Assembly: GCA_964651045.1 (NCBI GenBank)
Contig: CAZYVD010000007.1
Location: 15,480-79,479 of the forward strand
Source: CAZYVD01 sp964651045
GTDB taxonomy: Bacteria; Zhuqueibacterota; QNDG01; DSAB01
Length of the DNA stretch: 64,000 bases
Reading direction: 5' to 3'
Every line of letters starts with the position of its first letter. Position 1 is the stretch's first letter. Shown piece by piece: positions 1 to 8,054 of the stretch. The position numbers were made by a program, and so were the translations under genes. Below the pieces are notes generated by a model. The model saw only the letters and a program-made list of their open reading frames with translations. It had not been told where the DNA came from and searched no databases.

Positions 1-225
1 GATAGTCAAATGTGAAGCCAGCGTCTCTATCTGTCTTCTTGTCAGGGGTGTCGAAAGCAGCCAGTTAATACATTCGGCAACATCCCCAAACCCAAACTCC
101 CTTGCTGCCGAACGAATACCTTTTAAAAGATCATATTTTCTCTCTTTTGGGAAATAGAGTCCCATATTTTCACTTAAATATTTGCTCAATTGAAAATAAA
201 GTAAATCGGGAATAGGCCTTCTCAT
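1..225 (-). CDS. cheR: CheR-type chemotaxis methyltransferase, N-terminal part (cut by window edge)
   Basis: Reading the minus strand from an ATG at 225 gives an open frame of 75 residues that runs off the left edge of the window. It starts MRRPIPDLLYFQLSKYL and contains the segment LLSTPLTRRQIETLASHLT, which is typical of the helical N-terminal domain of CheR, the SAM-dependent methyltransferase that methylates chemoreceptor glutamates. The catalytic domain lies outside the window. Its ATG overlaps the stop codon of the upstream cheW by 4 bases (ATGA), so the two are translationally coupled. The family call rests on the N-terminal domain only; it could also be the CheR module of a longer fusion protein. 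Confidence 0.75.
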   Translation of the reverse strand, partial: MRRPIPDLLYFQLSKYLSENMGLYFPKERKYDLLKGIRSAAREFGFGDVAECINWLLSTPLTRRQIETLASHLTI

Positions 226-713
226 TTTTTCACTTTCTTTTTACCCTTATCCTTTGTTAGACTGCTCATCGCGTTATCTAACTTTTTCTCTTCATCGAGA
301 GAAAGAAACTCCTCAAGATTTTGAATCAGCACTATATCGCCTTCCAATTTCACAACTCCCTCAATATACTCGACCCCGGGAAGTATGTTTTTCTTTTCAA
401 CTATTTTCTGCTTCTGAATCTCTACTATATTTTCTATATCGTCCACCAGTATTGCAACAAGACGTTTTGAAGTGCGGCCAACAATAAAATAATTGTCCAA
501 TTCTATATCGCGTTCAGGCAGGTTAAAGCGCTTTCTTATATTAACTACAGGAATAACCTCGCCGTGAATATTTATTATGCCCATCACAATATCTGGCGCG
601 CTTGGCAGAGGGGTTATCTCTGCAACCCGTGCCACTCTCTTTACATCAACCAGTTTTAATGCAAATTTCTGATTGTCCAATTTAAATATGATTAGATTGC
701 TATCTTTTGTCAT
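222..713 (-). CDS. cheW: CheW-like coupling protein
   Basis: This 163-residue protein is a single CheW domain, which bridges chemoreceptors to the CheA kinase in the cytoplasm. The diagnostic stretch is GIINIHGEVIPVVNIRKRF near residues 45-62, followed by the second half-barrel (VAILVDDIENIVEI). The last 20 residues are a lysine-rich tail not needed by the fold. An upstream GGAGG stands about 11 bases from the ATG, slightly far but usable. It lies between a CheY-like regulator and a CheR-like gene in one operon; no CheA or receptor is visible, so they may lie beyond the left edge. In this setting the pathway may steer type IV pilus motility rather than a flagellum, an inference from the neighbouring pil locus. 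Confidence 0.93.
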   Translation of the reverse strand: MTKDSNLIIFKLDNQKFALKLVDVKRVARVAEITPLPSAPDIVMGIINIHGEVIPVVNIRKRFNLPERDIELDNYFIVGRTSKRLVAILVDDIENIVEIQKQKIVEKKNILPGVEYIEGVVKLEGDIVLIQNLEEFLSLDEEKKLDNAMSSLTKDKGKKKVKK

Positions 714-736
714 ATATTAATCGTCCTCCGAATCGA

Positions 737-1108
737 TTAATCGCCTGGCAGCAGCTCTTCAACAACCTCTATTACTTTGTGCACATCGAATGGCTTGGTG
801 ATATAGACCTCTGCACGAGCCTCCTTTGCCAGATTTATCTCTTTTTCCGCATCTTTTGCAGTAAGAAAGACAATAGGAACATCTGTTAACGGTTTATAAA
901 ACTTTATTAACCTTGCCGCCTTCAGTCCATCCATTCGAGGCATTACAACATCCAGAATTATCAAATTTGGATGTGTCTTTTTTGCAATCTCAACACACTC
1001 CAGACCATCCTCGGCAAGAATAGTTTCGTATCCCCGTTTCTGCAAAAACTTTGACAGAAGCATTCTTATACCTATATCATCATCAACAATGAGTATCTTC
1101 TTGGCCAA
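737..1108 (-). CDS. single-domain response regulator (CheY-like)
   Basis: A stand-alone receiver domain with no output domain. It has the acidic pocket (KKILIVDDD), the phospho-acceptor aspartate in LIILDVVMPRMDG, the switch Thr in FLTAK and the conserved lysine in YITKPF. An ATG at 1123 gives MEDRALAKK, but a GGAGG overlaps that codon and sits 8 bases before a TTG at 1108, which would give the usual MAKKILIVDDD start, so I prefer the TTG. Its sequence is close in style to the receiver at 21545 inside the pilus operon (both have an ARxxKF segment after the acceptor site). It is the first gene downstream of a sigma-54 promoter and is followed by cheW and cheR. Confidence 0.92.
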   Translation of the reverse strand: MAKKILIVDDDIGIRMLLSKFLQKRGYETILAEDGLECVEIAKKTHPNLIILDVVMPRMDGLKAARLIKFYKPLTDVPIVFLTAKDAEKEINLAKEARAEVYITKPFDVHKVIEVVEELLPGD

Positions 1109-1220
1109 CGCTCGATCCTCCATTATTTAGATAGCAGAATATTTCAATATGAACAATCGATCTTTCAAAAGGAAAAAGAAATATATAATTTTCCTTTAGA
1201 AATCGACTATTTATTTTATT

Positions 1221-1236
1221 GGCAAACGTCGTGCCA
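1221..1236 (-). promoter_or_regulatory. sigma-54 promoter of the chemotaxis operon
   Basis: The minus strand reads TGGCACGACGTTTGCC. It matches the sigma-54 (RpoN) consensus TGGCACG-N4-TTGCW at all but the last position, with the invariant GG and GC 10 bases apart. Transcription would start near 1209 and leave a leader of about 100 bases before the response-regulator gene. Such promoters need an NtrC-type activator, which is not in this window. Confidence 0.78.
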
Positions 1237-1326
1237 TTCTATTGATTTTATATAAGATAAATAAAAATATGAATGTGCAGATATTGAGAAATGATATACT
1301 AATGGGGAAATTTTTTCCTCTTTTTT

Positions 1327-1743
1327 CTATTCTGGATTTATCTGACATGATGTTTCAATCTCAACGCTCTTTCTCAGCATGGCAGTAACAGGACAATACT
1401 TTGTCTGTGAAAGTTCTATTGCCCTCTCTACTTTTTCCTTCGCAATCTCCTTTCCAAAGAAAATATACTTCATGCCTATTTTCGTAAAAACTTTAGGGTG
1501 GTCCTCGGCCTGTTCTGCCACAACTTCAATCTCAAACCCATCCAGCTCGACCTGCATCTTTTTCAGGATAGAGGCAACATCCATTCCTGTACATCCCGCA
1601 AGGCCTATTAGAATAAATTCCATTGGTCTTGAGGCTCCATCAAAGCCACCCAACCTTGGAACCGTGTCGAGCACTGACCAGTGTCCCGACTCGCTCAGGC
1701 CTGCAAAGGCAAGACCATCCATCTGTTTTACCTTAATCTTCAT
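1327..1743 (-). CDS. OsmC/Ohr family peroxide-reducing protein
   Basis: This 138-residue protein belongs to the OsmC/Ohr family of thiol peroxidases, which reduce organic hydroperoxides or similar oxidants in the cytoplasm. The two family cysteines are visible: Cys51 in GLAGCTGMDV and Cys117 in KYCPVTAML. I chose the ATG at 1743 because AAGGAGG sits 8 bases before it; an in-frame GTG-ATG pair just upstream lies too close to that ribosome site. It follows a thioredoxin system gene cluster on the same strand but is separated from it by a stem-loop at 1773-1808, so it may be expressed partly by read-through. Family membership is sure; the actual substrate is not. Confidence 0.9.
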   Translation of the reverse strand: MKIKVKQMDGLAFAGLSESGHWSVLDTVPRLGGFDGASRPMEFILIGLAGCTGMDVASILKKMQVELDGFEIEVVAEQAEDHPKVFTKIGMKYIFFGKEIAKEKVERAIELSQTKYCPVTAMLRKSVEIETSCQINPE

Positions 1744-1772
1744 ATCCATCACCTCCTTGTTAAACTTTTAAA

Positions 1773-1808
1773 GGCCAGGGACCCGATCCATAGATCAAAT
1801 CCCTGGCC
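1773..1808 (-). terminator. stem-loop between fmdB-like gene and osmC
   Basis: GGCCAGGGA at 1773-1781 pairs perfectly with TCCCTGGCC at 1800-1808 around an 18-base loop. On the minus strand the stem is followed only by TTTAAAAG, a weak U tract. It lies after the FmdB-like gene and about 30 bases before the osmC start. A partial terminator or an mRNA-stabilising hairpin is most likely. Confidence 0.55.
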
Positions 1809-1867
1809 ATAATAATATTGTACAATTTATAAATGTTTCGATCAATTGAAAACAGGTATGCTTCATT

Positions 1868-2092
1868 TTACAAGCCGCACATTCCGGACGAACATGGAGA
1901 AGGCGGAAGTCCACAGGTTCCATCACTACAGCTTCCTGTATTACTCGCCTCTCCTCCAGAGACTGCAAAAGTCGACATGACTCTCTCAAGGTCACTGCTT
2001 CCACATTCACAAACAACTCTTTCATTTGACGAACGTATCAAAGCCTCAAATTTTTTTCCGCACTTTTTGCAAACATACTCATAGATGGGCAT
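1868..2092 (-). CDS. FmdB family zinc-ribbon protein
   Basis: A 74-residue protein starting MPIYEYVCKKCGKKFE, the hallmark of the FmdB/regulatory zinc-ribbon family. The paired CxxC and CxC motifs (residues 8-11 and 28-30) should bind zinc. The C-terminal 25 residues add four more cysteines in a serine- and glycine-rich tail (TGSCSDGTCGLPPSPC, then MCGL), common in this family but without known function. It is the last gene of the thioredoxin cluster and precedes a stem-loop. The role of FmdB proteins is unsettled; the company of trxA and trxB suggests thiol or metal homeostasis, which is inference. Confidence 0.9.
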   Translation of the reverse strand: MPIYEYVCKKCGKKFEALIRSSNERVVCECGSSDLERVMSTFAVSGGEASNTGSCSDGTCGLPPSPCSSGMCGL

Positions 2093-2108
2093 GGCAACCT
2101 CCTGAAAA

Positions 2109-2273
2109 TCACCTTATTGATAATGAAATGAGCAATCCGATCACTGCACCATAAAGGGTGCTTGTGTAAGGGTTACGGGTAATTGGACAACTGCCAGTTG
2201 GACATCCAACTAATCTATAATAGATATATCCTAATACTGCACCAATACCGCTCCCGACTATTAATTTCAACAT
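2109..2273 (-). CDS. small membrane protein, DUF6132-like
   Basis: A 54-residue gene that is easy to miss. It has a ribosome site (GGGGGAT) 5 bases before the ATG. The product has an N-terminal glycine-rich membrane helix (LIVGSGIGAVLGYIYYRLV), a central motif GCPTGSCPITRNPYTSTLYG and a second short helix (AVIGLLISLSI). The motif with two cysteines spaced CPTGSC resembles the DUF6132 family of tiny membrane proteins often found beside thioredoxin or rhodanese genes. It sits between trxA and the FmdB-like gene with tight spacing, so it is cotranscribed. The two cysteines could form a redox pair or bind a metal; this is inference. Confidence 0.8.
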   Translation of the reverse strand: MLKLIVGSGIGAVLGYIYYRLVGCPTGSCPITRNPYTSTLYGAVIGLLISLSIR

Positions 2274-2290
2274 TTGCTATCCCCCGATTT

Positions 2291-2620
2291 TCATTGAGAT
2301 AAGACTTTATCAAGTTTACTCTTCACCACCTCTTTTGGCACTGCCCCTATGATTTGATCCACGGGTTTTCCGTCTTTAAAAATTATCATGGTGGGAATGC
2401 TTATTATACCATACTCCCCTGTTGTCGATGGATTCTCTTCTGTATTCAGTTTACCTACCTTTGCCTTTCCTTCATATTCTGATGCAACCTCTTCTATGAT
2501 TGGACCCATAATCATGCATGGACCGCACCAGGAAGCCCAGAAATCAACCAGTACAACCTTGTCAGAGTTTAACACTTCTTCTTTAAAATTTGCATCAGTA
2601 AATTCTACTTCTTTTCCCAT
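2291..2620 (-). CDS. trxA: thioredoxin
   Basis: A 109-residue thioredoxin with the canonical active site WCGPC (Cys32 and Cys35) after VLVDFWAS, the cis-proline loop ISIPTMIIF and the terminal helix. It reduces protein disulfides in the cytoplasm and is recharged by the thioredoxin reductase encoded two genes upstream. Length and motifs match standard TrxA. It follows the ArsR-type regulator gene by 18 bases in the same operon, so its expression probably follows the thiol or redox state sensed by that regulator. Confidence 0.97.
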   Translation of the reverse strand: MGKEVEFTDANFKEEVLNSDKVVLVDFWASWCGPCMIMGPIIEEVASEYEGKAKVGKLNTEENPSTTGEYGIISIPTMIIFKDGKPVDQIIGAVPKEVVKSKLDKVLSQ

Positions 2621-2638
2621 GAGTTATTCCTCCAAATT

Positions 2639-2908
2639 TTAATCTTTTAATGCATCAAGCAGTTTAAGAACCTTATTGTTTTTTATTCTATAGCATACTG
2701 TATTTCCCCTTCTCTCCGCAGTTACAATGCCAATGTTTCTCAAAAGAGAAAGGTGCTGTGATATATTGGACTGCGTCAATCCAAGGATTTCTTCCATTAC
2801 TCTTACACAAGGACTCTCCCTTCTAATAAGATCTACTATCTTCAGACGAGTTGGATGAGCCAGCGACTTTAAGATGCGCGCATCCTCCTCATAATCCCTA
2901 ATCTTCAT
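2639..2908 (-). CDS. ArsR/SmtB family regulator, likely thiol or redox sensing
   Basis: An 89-residue winged-helix protein of the ArsR family: LAHPTRLKIVDLI near residues 16-28, recognition helix TQSNISQHLSLLR (45-57) and a beta wing GNTVCYRI (69-75). Its only cysteines are Cys34, just after helix 2, and Cys72 in the wing; the ELCVCDL metal site of arsenic or cadmium sensors is absent. It is coupled to trxB by a 4-base ATGA overlap and probably binds the palindrome in front of trxB. That operator contains ATTC-N8-GAAT, the motif reported for BigR/SqrR persulfide sensors, so I suspect a persulfide- or disulfide-responsive repressor. The cysteine positions differ from those of SqrR, so the signal is unproven. 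Confidence 0.9.
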   Translation of the reverse strand: MKIRDYEEDARILKSLAHPTRLKIVDLIRRESPCVRVMEEILGLTQSNISQHLSLLRNIGIVTAERRGNTVCYRIKNNKVLKLLDALKD

Positions 2909-3834
2909 TTACTCTGCTCACTCTCTTCTAACCTCTTTACAACCGATTGAGCTGCTATTGTACCATCTCCAACAGCAGTTGAGATCTGCCGCACACCCTT
3001 GGAACGAACATCACCAACCGCAAATACACCCTTTACAGAACTCTCCATCTCATCGTTTGTAATAACATAACCCCAGCGATCCAGTTCCACCTTTCCCTTT
3101 AAGAAATCTGTATTCGGATCGAGCCCAACCCAGATGAACACTCCTGAAGCAGCGAGTATCTTCTCTTCACCAGTCGACCTCTCTTTTATTGTTACAGACT
3201 CGACACTCTTTTCACCATTTATAGAAAGTACTTCATGATTCAAATAAAAGGTGAACTTAGGATCATTATGAGCCCTCTGCTGGAGTATCTTCTCGGCATT
3301 GAGATGATCAAGAAATTCCACGAGTTTAATTGATCGAACAAATCTACTTAAATAGAGACTCTCCTGAATACCAGAATTTCCTCCACCAACAACCACAACA
3401 TCCTTATCCTTAAAGAAAGGTCCGTCACATGTGGCACAGTAAGAGACTCCCCTGCCCTTGAATTCTTTTTCACCCGGGATGTTGAGAAGCTTATGATCAG
3501 TACCGGTTGCGATTACAATATTTTTTGCTGTATATTCCTTTCCTCCCGCAACAACCCTCTTAGGAGTCTTTCCAAAATCTACCTCTTCTGCTATTCCAAA
3601 AATTACCTCCAGTCCAAAACGTTTTGCCTGCTTCTCCATCCTCTGCATCAGTTCTGCACCGCTTATTCCATCTTCAAATCCCGGATAATTTTCAACCCAA
3701 TCGGTTGTAGCCACCTGACCTCCCAACATCATCTTTTCGATCATTGCTACTTTCAGCTCAGCACGTCCGGCATATATGGCCGTCGTCATGCCAGCAGGTC
3801 CTCCTCCAATTATTATCAGATCATATTCGGTCAT
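2905..3834 (-). CDS. trxB: thioredoxin-disulfide reductase
   Basis: A flavoprotein that transfers electrons from NADPH to thioredoxin. It has the FAD-binding GGGPAG (residues 10-15), the redox-active CATC at Cys133-Cys136, the NAD(P)-binding GGGNSG (150-155) and the C-terminal FAD motif GVFAVGDVR. Length, 309 residues, is normal for the family. I chose the ATG at 3834 because GAGAGG lies 7 bases upstream; an in-frame TTG 15 bases earlier overlaps that site. It is the first gene of the thioredoxin operon and stands directly behind a strong promoter with an embedded palindrome. Confidence 0.97.
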   Translation of the reverse strand: MTEYDLIIIGGGPAGMTTAIYAGRAELKVAMIEKMMLGGQVATTDWVENYPGFEDGISGAELMQRMEKQAKRFGLEVIFGIAEEVDFGKTPKRVVAGGKEYTAKNIVIATGTDHKLLNIPGEKEFKGRGVSYCATCDGPFFKDKDVVVVGGGNSGIQESLYLSRFVRSIKLVEFLDHLNAEKILQQRAHNDPKFTFYLNHEVLSINGEKSVESVTIKERSTGEEKILAASGVFIWVGLDPNTDFLKGKVELDRWGYVITNDEMESSVKGVFAVGDVRSKGVRQISTAVGDGTIAAQSVVKRLEESEQSK

Positions 3835-3857
3835 ATCAAATCCTCTCAAGGCTATTA

Positions 3858-3897
3858 GCTAATTAGCATATTCGGATATTTGAATATACTAATTAGC
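3858..3897. promoter_or_regulatory. 40-bp palindromic operator in front of trxB
   Basis: Outer arms GCTAATTAG (3858-3866) and CTAATTAGC (3889-3897) surround an inner ATTC-N8-GAAT (3870-3885); both share one centre, and 17 of 20 half-site positions are symmetric. It covers the -10 box and spacer of the trxB promoter. The likely ligand is the ArsR-type regulator encoded in the same operon, giving autoregulated repression. Confidence 0.75.
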
Positions 3898-3911
3898 TTT
3901 TTAAATGTCAA
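3883..3911 (-). promoter_or_regulatory. sigma-70 promoter of the trxB operon
   Basis: On the minus strand a perfect -35 box TTGACA (3906-3911) is followed by a 17-base spacer and a -10 box TATATT (3883-3888). The leader to the trxB ATG is about 40 bases. Such a strong promoter is fully overlapped by the palindromic operator, so it should be tightly repressed until the regulator is released. Confidence 0.82.
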
Positions 3912-4141
3912 GTATTTTTTAATCTAAAACAGAATAAATCTCTGAAGGGATAGAAAAAATTTCTTATCTTATAACTTTCAAAATCGTAAGAGATGAAAAT
4001 GATACAAAGAGAATTTAATTTAAAATTTTGCAAGACAACAAAATAATAAATAAAACACTTTAAATGGTCACTGCAATGGATTTTCGGATCAATAAATTTC
4101 AGGTAAATAAACCTCCCTATTCTTCACTATTTACTATATCC

Positions 4142-5254
4142 TTATTCCTGGTATGATCCCTCCTTAACCACTTTTTTATAATACTTCTTATCTTTACTGC
4201 CAGGCATAAATCTTTCGATCTCAATAGCATATTTCTGTGCATTTTCTCTGGTTATTATTCCCTTCTGCAAAAGCTGCATTAGGTGATCATCCATAGTCTG
4301 CATTCCTCTGACCGTGCTCGACTGCATCACGGATCGTATCTGATGTATCTTTCTCTCCCTTATCAAGTTTCTTATTGCAGAATTGGCTATCATGACCTCT
4401 ACAGCAGCAACACGACCCACACCTGCTGTCCTCGGCAGAAGTCTCTGGGAAATTACACCTAAAAGTGAACTTGAAACCTGTGTTAAAATCTGTTTTTGCT
4501 GTTCTGCAGGAAACACATCGATGATTCTGTTAATAGTATCTGGTGCTGTCCTTGTATGCAGCGTTGAGATTACAAGATGCCCTGTTTCGGCAGCAGTAAG
4601 AGCCAGTGAAATCGTCTCCAGATCTCTCATCTCTCCAACAAGTATTACATCTGGATCCTCCCTGAGAGCACTGCGCAGGGCGGTCGAAAAAGAGTTTGTA
4701 TGGTGACCAAGCTCCCTCTGCTGTATGAGGCAGTTTTTAGGTTTATGTGTGTATTCTATGGGATCTTCTATTGTTATTATGTGCCAGTTTCTCTCATTGT
4801 TCATTAAATCGATCATGGCCGCCATTGTTGTCGATTTACCGTGCCCTGTTGGCCCAGTGACAAGTATCAATCCTTCCACCTGCCTACTGAGAATGGTCAC
4901 ACCCTCTGGCATCCCAAGTTCCTCTAAAGTCCTTACCTTATCGGGAATGATACGAAAGGCAAATCCCATTCCTCCAAGTTTTGTAAATGCATTCACACGA
5001 AAATGGGCAACATTTGGAACAAAATATCCAAAATCCAGCTCAAGGTTCTTTTTGAAACGCTCGAATTGATAATCGTCAAGAATCTGAACCGCTATGTCTT
5101 CAAGGTCCTGTTTTGTCAGCACTCTTCCCTTTACGGGCTGCAGCTTGCCGTCTATTCTCAATATGGGTGGATATCCTTCACTAATATGAATATCCGAAGC
5201 ATTGTTCTTTACTGCATGCAGTAGAAGCTGATGAATCTGTTCCCTTCCAATCAT
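4142..5254 (-). CDS. pilT: type IV pilus retraction ATPase PilT
   Basis: A hexameric cytoplasmic ATPase that depolymerises type IV pili and powers twitching. It has a Walker A GPTGHGKS (residues 134-141, with His in place of the usual Ser), Asp box ITIEDPIEY, Walker B EDPDVILVGEMRD (199-211), His box TGHLVISTLHT (224-234) and the retraction signature SAIRNLIRERK near residue 293. The length of 370 residues is normal for PilT. It is the last gene of the pilus locus, 11 bases after pilQ. The GHGKS variant is found in other PilT proteins and should still bind ATP. Confidence 0.96.
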   Translation of the reverse strand: MIGREQIHQLLLHAVKNNASDIHISEGYPPILRIDGKLQPVKGRVLTKQDLEDIAVQILDDYQFERFKKNLELDFGYFVPNVAHFRVNAFTKLGGMGFAFRIIPDKVRTLEELGMPEGVTILSRQVEGLILVTGPTGHGKSTTMAAMIDLMNNERNWHIITIEDPIEYTHKPKNCLIQQRELGHHTNSFSTALRSALREDPDVILVGEMRDLETISLALTAAETGHLVISTLHTRTAPDTINRIIDVFPAEQQKQILTQVSSSLLGVISQRLLPRTAGVGRVAAVEVMIANSAIRNLIRERKIHQIRSVMQSSTVRGMQTMDDHLMQLLQKGIITRENAQKYAIEIERFMPGSKDKKYYKKVVKEGSYQE

Positions 5255-5265
5255 ATATCACCCCA

Positions 5266-7587
5266 TCATATGATCGTTGGTGTTATGAATATAATAAGAT
5301 CTGTCTGTTTCTCTTCATACTTTTCATGTTGAAAAAGCTTGCCGATGAGCGGCAGACTTCCAAGAAACCAAACCTTCTTTATTGTCTTTACCTTCTGAGT
5401 CTTTATTAAGCCACCTATTGCAAGCGTCTCGCCATTGTTTATTGTGACTATGCTGTTGACGCTACGCTTTGATGTAACCGGTGCTCGATGCTCTTTATAT
5501 ATGACCCAGTCCGTTATCTCCTCAATAACAGGATTAACATACATGGTTATCCTTCCATCCTTTGTAATATGCGGTGTGACATTTAATTGTATGTTTATCT
5601 CCTTGTAATCAAAGGTAACCATGTCGCCCTGGCCACCGAGACCCCTCTGGATCTTTGGTACAGGAACTGTTGTTCCAACGCTTATTGAAGACTCCTCATT
5701 ATCCATTGCCACTATGTTGGGATTTGATTTTAACGTTGCATCTGTCTTCTCCCTTAGAAAATCCAGCACTGCCTGAAACTTACTCGTCGTTAGTGAGGCA
5801 AGTGTAAATTTACCACCCTTACTTGGTTTATCGTTTACTCCAGAGTAGTCTATATATGTACCTCCCTCCAAGGGGTATTTATCCCACAGCATTGTTGTTA
5901 TTGTCTTGTCCCAGTCTATTCCAAGTTTATTTGTTGTGATCGGCGAGGCCTCCACTAACTGAGATTTAATCATGATCTGAGTAGGCATTTTGTCGAGCTC
6001 TGCTATTACACGATCTATTTGTTTGATCTTTTCAGGACTCGTGGTAACGACCAGTGTACTTGATCTCCTTATACCCTGAACCGCATTCTTATTGCTCGAC
6101 TGTCTGTTCTTTCCCGATTCCTCAAACATTAAAAATTCTGGATGAAAAACCTGTACCATTGAATCATTATCAACAATCTGGCGCACCACATTGGCAATAT
6201 TGTTTGCATCTGCATATTCGAGCCTGTAGACCTTTGTTACCTGCCCACCTGCATAAACCACACCTGCTGGCTTTACTGTTATTATCCCACTATCCTCATA
6301 ATATTCACAGTTATTTGTATAAATTATCTTATCAAGAGTCTGTTTTAATGTAACATCCTTTAAATTCATCGTAACCGATCCCTCAACACCATCTGTTATT
6401 ACCATGTTTAAATCGTATGAGGATGCCACTATTCTCAATGCATCATGAATCGGGGTCGATCGAAAATTGAAAGATACCTTCTTGTCCCACGGAATTTTGC
6501 TCGGCTCAGCCTCAATTTTTTTAACCTCCTTCATGGCAAGAGCCTTCTTCCTCTCAGGAGCTCCCCCCTTTTGTTCCTTCTTCTGGACAGATTCTACTGT
6601 AGCTTTTGGCTTCTCTTCTTTTTTCTTGCTCCTGTCAAGTTCAATCTGCCTTTTTTCCTCAGGCACAACCTGCTGTTTTTTCTCCTCGATCGTCTTGGAC
6701 AAAGGAGTCGCCTCTGCCAGCTTCTTGCCGACAATCTTTTCAGGTTCCTTCTTTGACTCTTCCTTCAGGGCAGTCTCTTTTCCAACACTACCTGTTTCCT
6801 CTCTGACCAACTTTTCCTGAACAGGAGGCGGAGTGATCACATCTGTCTGAACTATTAAATCTGGATATCTCTGCGCAATAGAAAAGGATGCCTCTGGCTG
6901 AAAAAACATTACTGCCTTTACAAAACCCTTCTTATCATCAAAAATTCTTATCCGCCTTAAGGGACTCGAAGGATATGTAAGATCATCCTCAACGCTTTCC
7001 AATTTTGCGCCTCGGAAAAACAAAGCCGCCACACTCTTTGATGGACGCATATATCCAACCAGGTCATATTTTCCATCAAATTGAAAATATGTTCTAACAT
7101 ACTTCTCCTGTATCACATTGGATATGTTCTTTAAAGAACCTGGCTTGGTCATACCCTCCGTCCTCTCTGGCAGGACATCAATGCCCATCAGACGTTCATT
7201 GTTAAATGCCACAACAAGATGACTGCTCTTTTTCAATATTGCCAGGGGAATATCCTCGTCATACAATATGTCTGCTTTAAAAATGGAAGGAACACTGCTT
7301 ACCTGTTTTATGGAAATCCGCTGATTAGAAGCATAGTTAACAAATATATCGGAATTATTCAGGTCACCTGCAGTTCCCTCAAAGTAGAGCGATACTCTGC
7401 CCCTCTCTGACTGCGATATTCCGACCCATGAGACCATCTCGCTGAAATTAAAGACAGCCCATGACCTGTTACCTGACTCTCCTCTTTTTATGGACAGAAG
7501 ATTTGCTCCCTTTCTTCCATACAACGGTAAGCATACAAACATAAGGAGTAGTAGAGTCCCGAATGTTGGTAATTTTCTACGTATCAT
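5266..7587 (-). CDS. pilQ: type IV pilus secretin PilQ
   Basis: The 773-residue outer-membrane secretin through which the pilus fibre exits. After a signal peptide come an AMIN-like region (roughly 40-245), a highly charged lysine- and glutamate-rich linker (about 255-345), an STN/N0 domain beginning VSFNFRSTPIHDALRIV, an N1-type domain and the secretin barrel with VPVPKIQRG and the closing LGSLPLIGKLFQ and DLIIFITPTII. The long charged linker is an unusual feature. Its ribosome site GGAAGG lies inside the end of the pilP-like gene just upstream, so the two are coupled. Confidence 0.94.
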   Translation of the reverse strand: MIRRKLPTFGTLLLLMFVCLPLYGRKGANLLSIKRGESGNRSWAVFNFSEMVSWVGISQSERGRVSLYFEGTAGDLNNSDIFVNYASNQRISIKQVSSVPSIFKADILYDEDIPLAILKKSSHLVVAFNNERLMGIDVLPERTEGMTKPGSLKNISNVIQEKYVRTYFQFDGKYDLVGYMRPSKSVAALFFRGAKLESVEDDLTYPSSPLRRIRIFDDKKGFVKAVMFFQPEASFSIAQRYPDLIVQTDVITPPPVQEKLVREETGSVGKETALKEESKKEPEKIVGKKLAEATPLSKTIEEKKQQVVPEEKRQIELDRSKKKEEKPKATVESVQKKEQKGGAPERKKALAMKEVKKIEAEPSKIPWDKKVSFNFRSTPIHDALRIVASSYDLNMVITDGVEGSVTMNLKDVTLKQTLDKIIYTNNCEYYEDSGIITVKPAGVVYAGGQVTKVYRLEYADANNIANVVRQIVDNDSMVQVFHPEFLMFEESGKNRQSSNKNAVQGIRRSSTLVVTTSPEKIKQIDRVIAELDKMPTQIMIKSQLVEASPITTNKLGIDWDKTITTMLWDKYPLEGGTYIDYSGVNDKPSKGGKFTLASLTTSKFQAVLDFLREKTDATLKSNPNIVAMDNEESSISVGTTVPVPKIQRGLGGQGDMVTFDYKEINIQLNVTPHITKDGRITMYVNPVIEEITDWVIYKEHRAPVTSKRSVNSIVTINNGETLAIGGLIKTQKVKTIKKVWFLGSLPLIGKLFQHEKYEEKQTDLIIFITPTII

Positions 7588-7589
7588 GG

Positions 7590-8048
7590 CTACCTTCCCT
7601 CTAATTTCAAATTTATTGTTTTACCACCCGCCATACAAACCACACTGTTATCTGTTATCCTTGTTACTTTTAGACCCTTCTTCTCCTCTCCTTCGGCAAT
7701 GATCATATCATTTATTAATGCGAGTGATCTTCCTTCCCTTTTGATAATTGCCTTTAATTTATATTTTCTGTTTGCTCTTTTACTGCTACCCTTACTGGCA
7801 GAAGCCGTAACTGCAAATGGATCTCTACCCCATGTATCGAAACGAACGACATTTTCATTTTTTTGAGTCTTCACCGCTGTCGCCTTTTCTCCAGCCGAAA
7901 CAGTAGTACTCTTTACCTCAGTCGGAGTAACAGCTGCCTGTGGAGGTTGCTCTTTCCCTGATTTTAGAATGAACTTATCAAGTACAAAAACAAATACTGC
8001 AATGCCCAGAATTATGAGAAGTCTTTTTTCACTCTTTTTAAGTGCCAT
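7590..8048 (-). CDS. pilP: PilP-like inner-membrane pilotin of the pilus
   Basis: A 152-residue protein with one N-terminal membrane helix (LLIILGIAVFVFVLDKFIL), a flexible Thr/Val-rich linker and a small C-terminal beta domain starting RDPFAV and continuing YKLKAIIKREGRSLALINDM. That order, the RDPF motif and the position directly before pilQ match PilP, which links the PilN-PilO inner-membrane complex to the secretin. Typical PilP is a lipoprotein; this one appears anchored by a helix instead. Sequence similarity of PilP proteins is low, so the call leans on architecture and context. Confidence 0.8.
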   Translation of the reverse strand: MALKKSEKRLLIILGIAVFVFVLDKFILKSGKEQPPQAAVTPTEVKSTTVSAGEKATAVKTQKNENVVRFDTWGRDPFAVTASASKGSSKRANRKYKLKAIIKREGRSLALINDMIIAEGEEKKGLKVTRITDNSVVCMAGGKTINLKLEGR

Positions 8049-8054
8049 AATACA

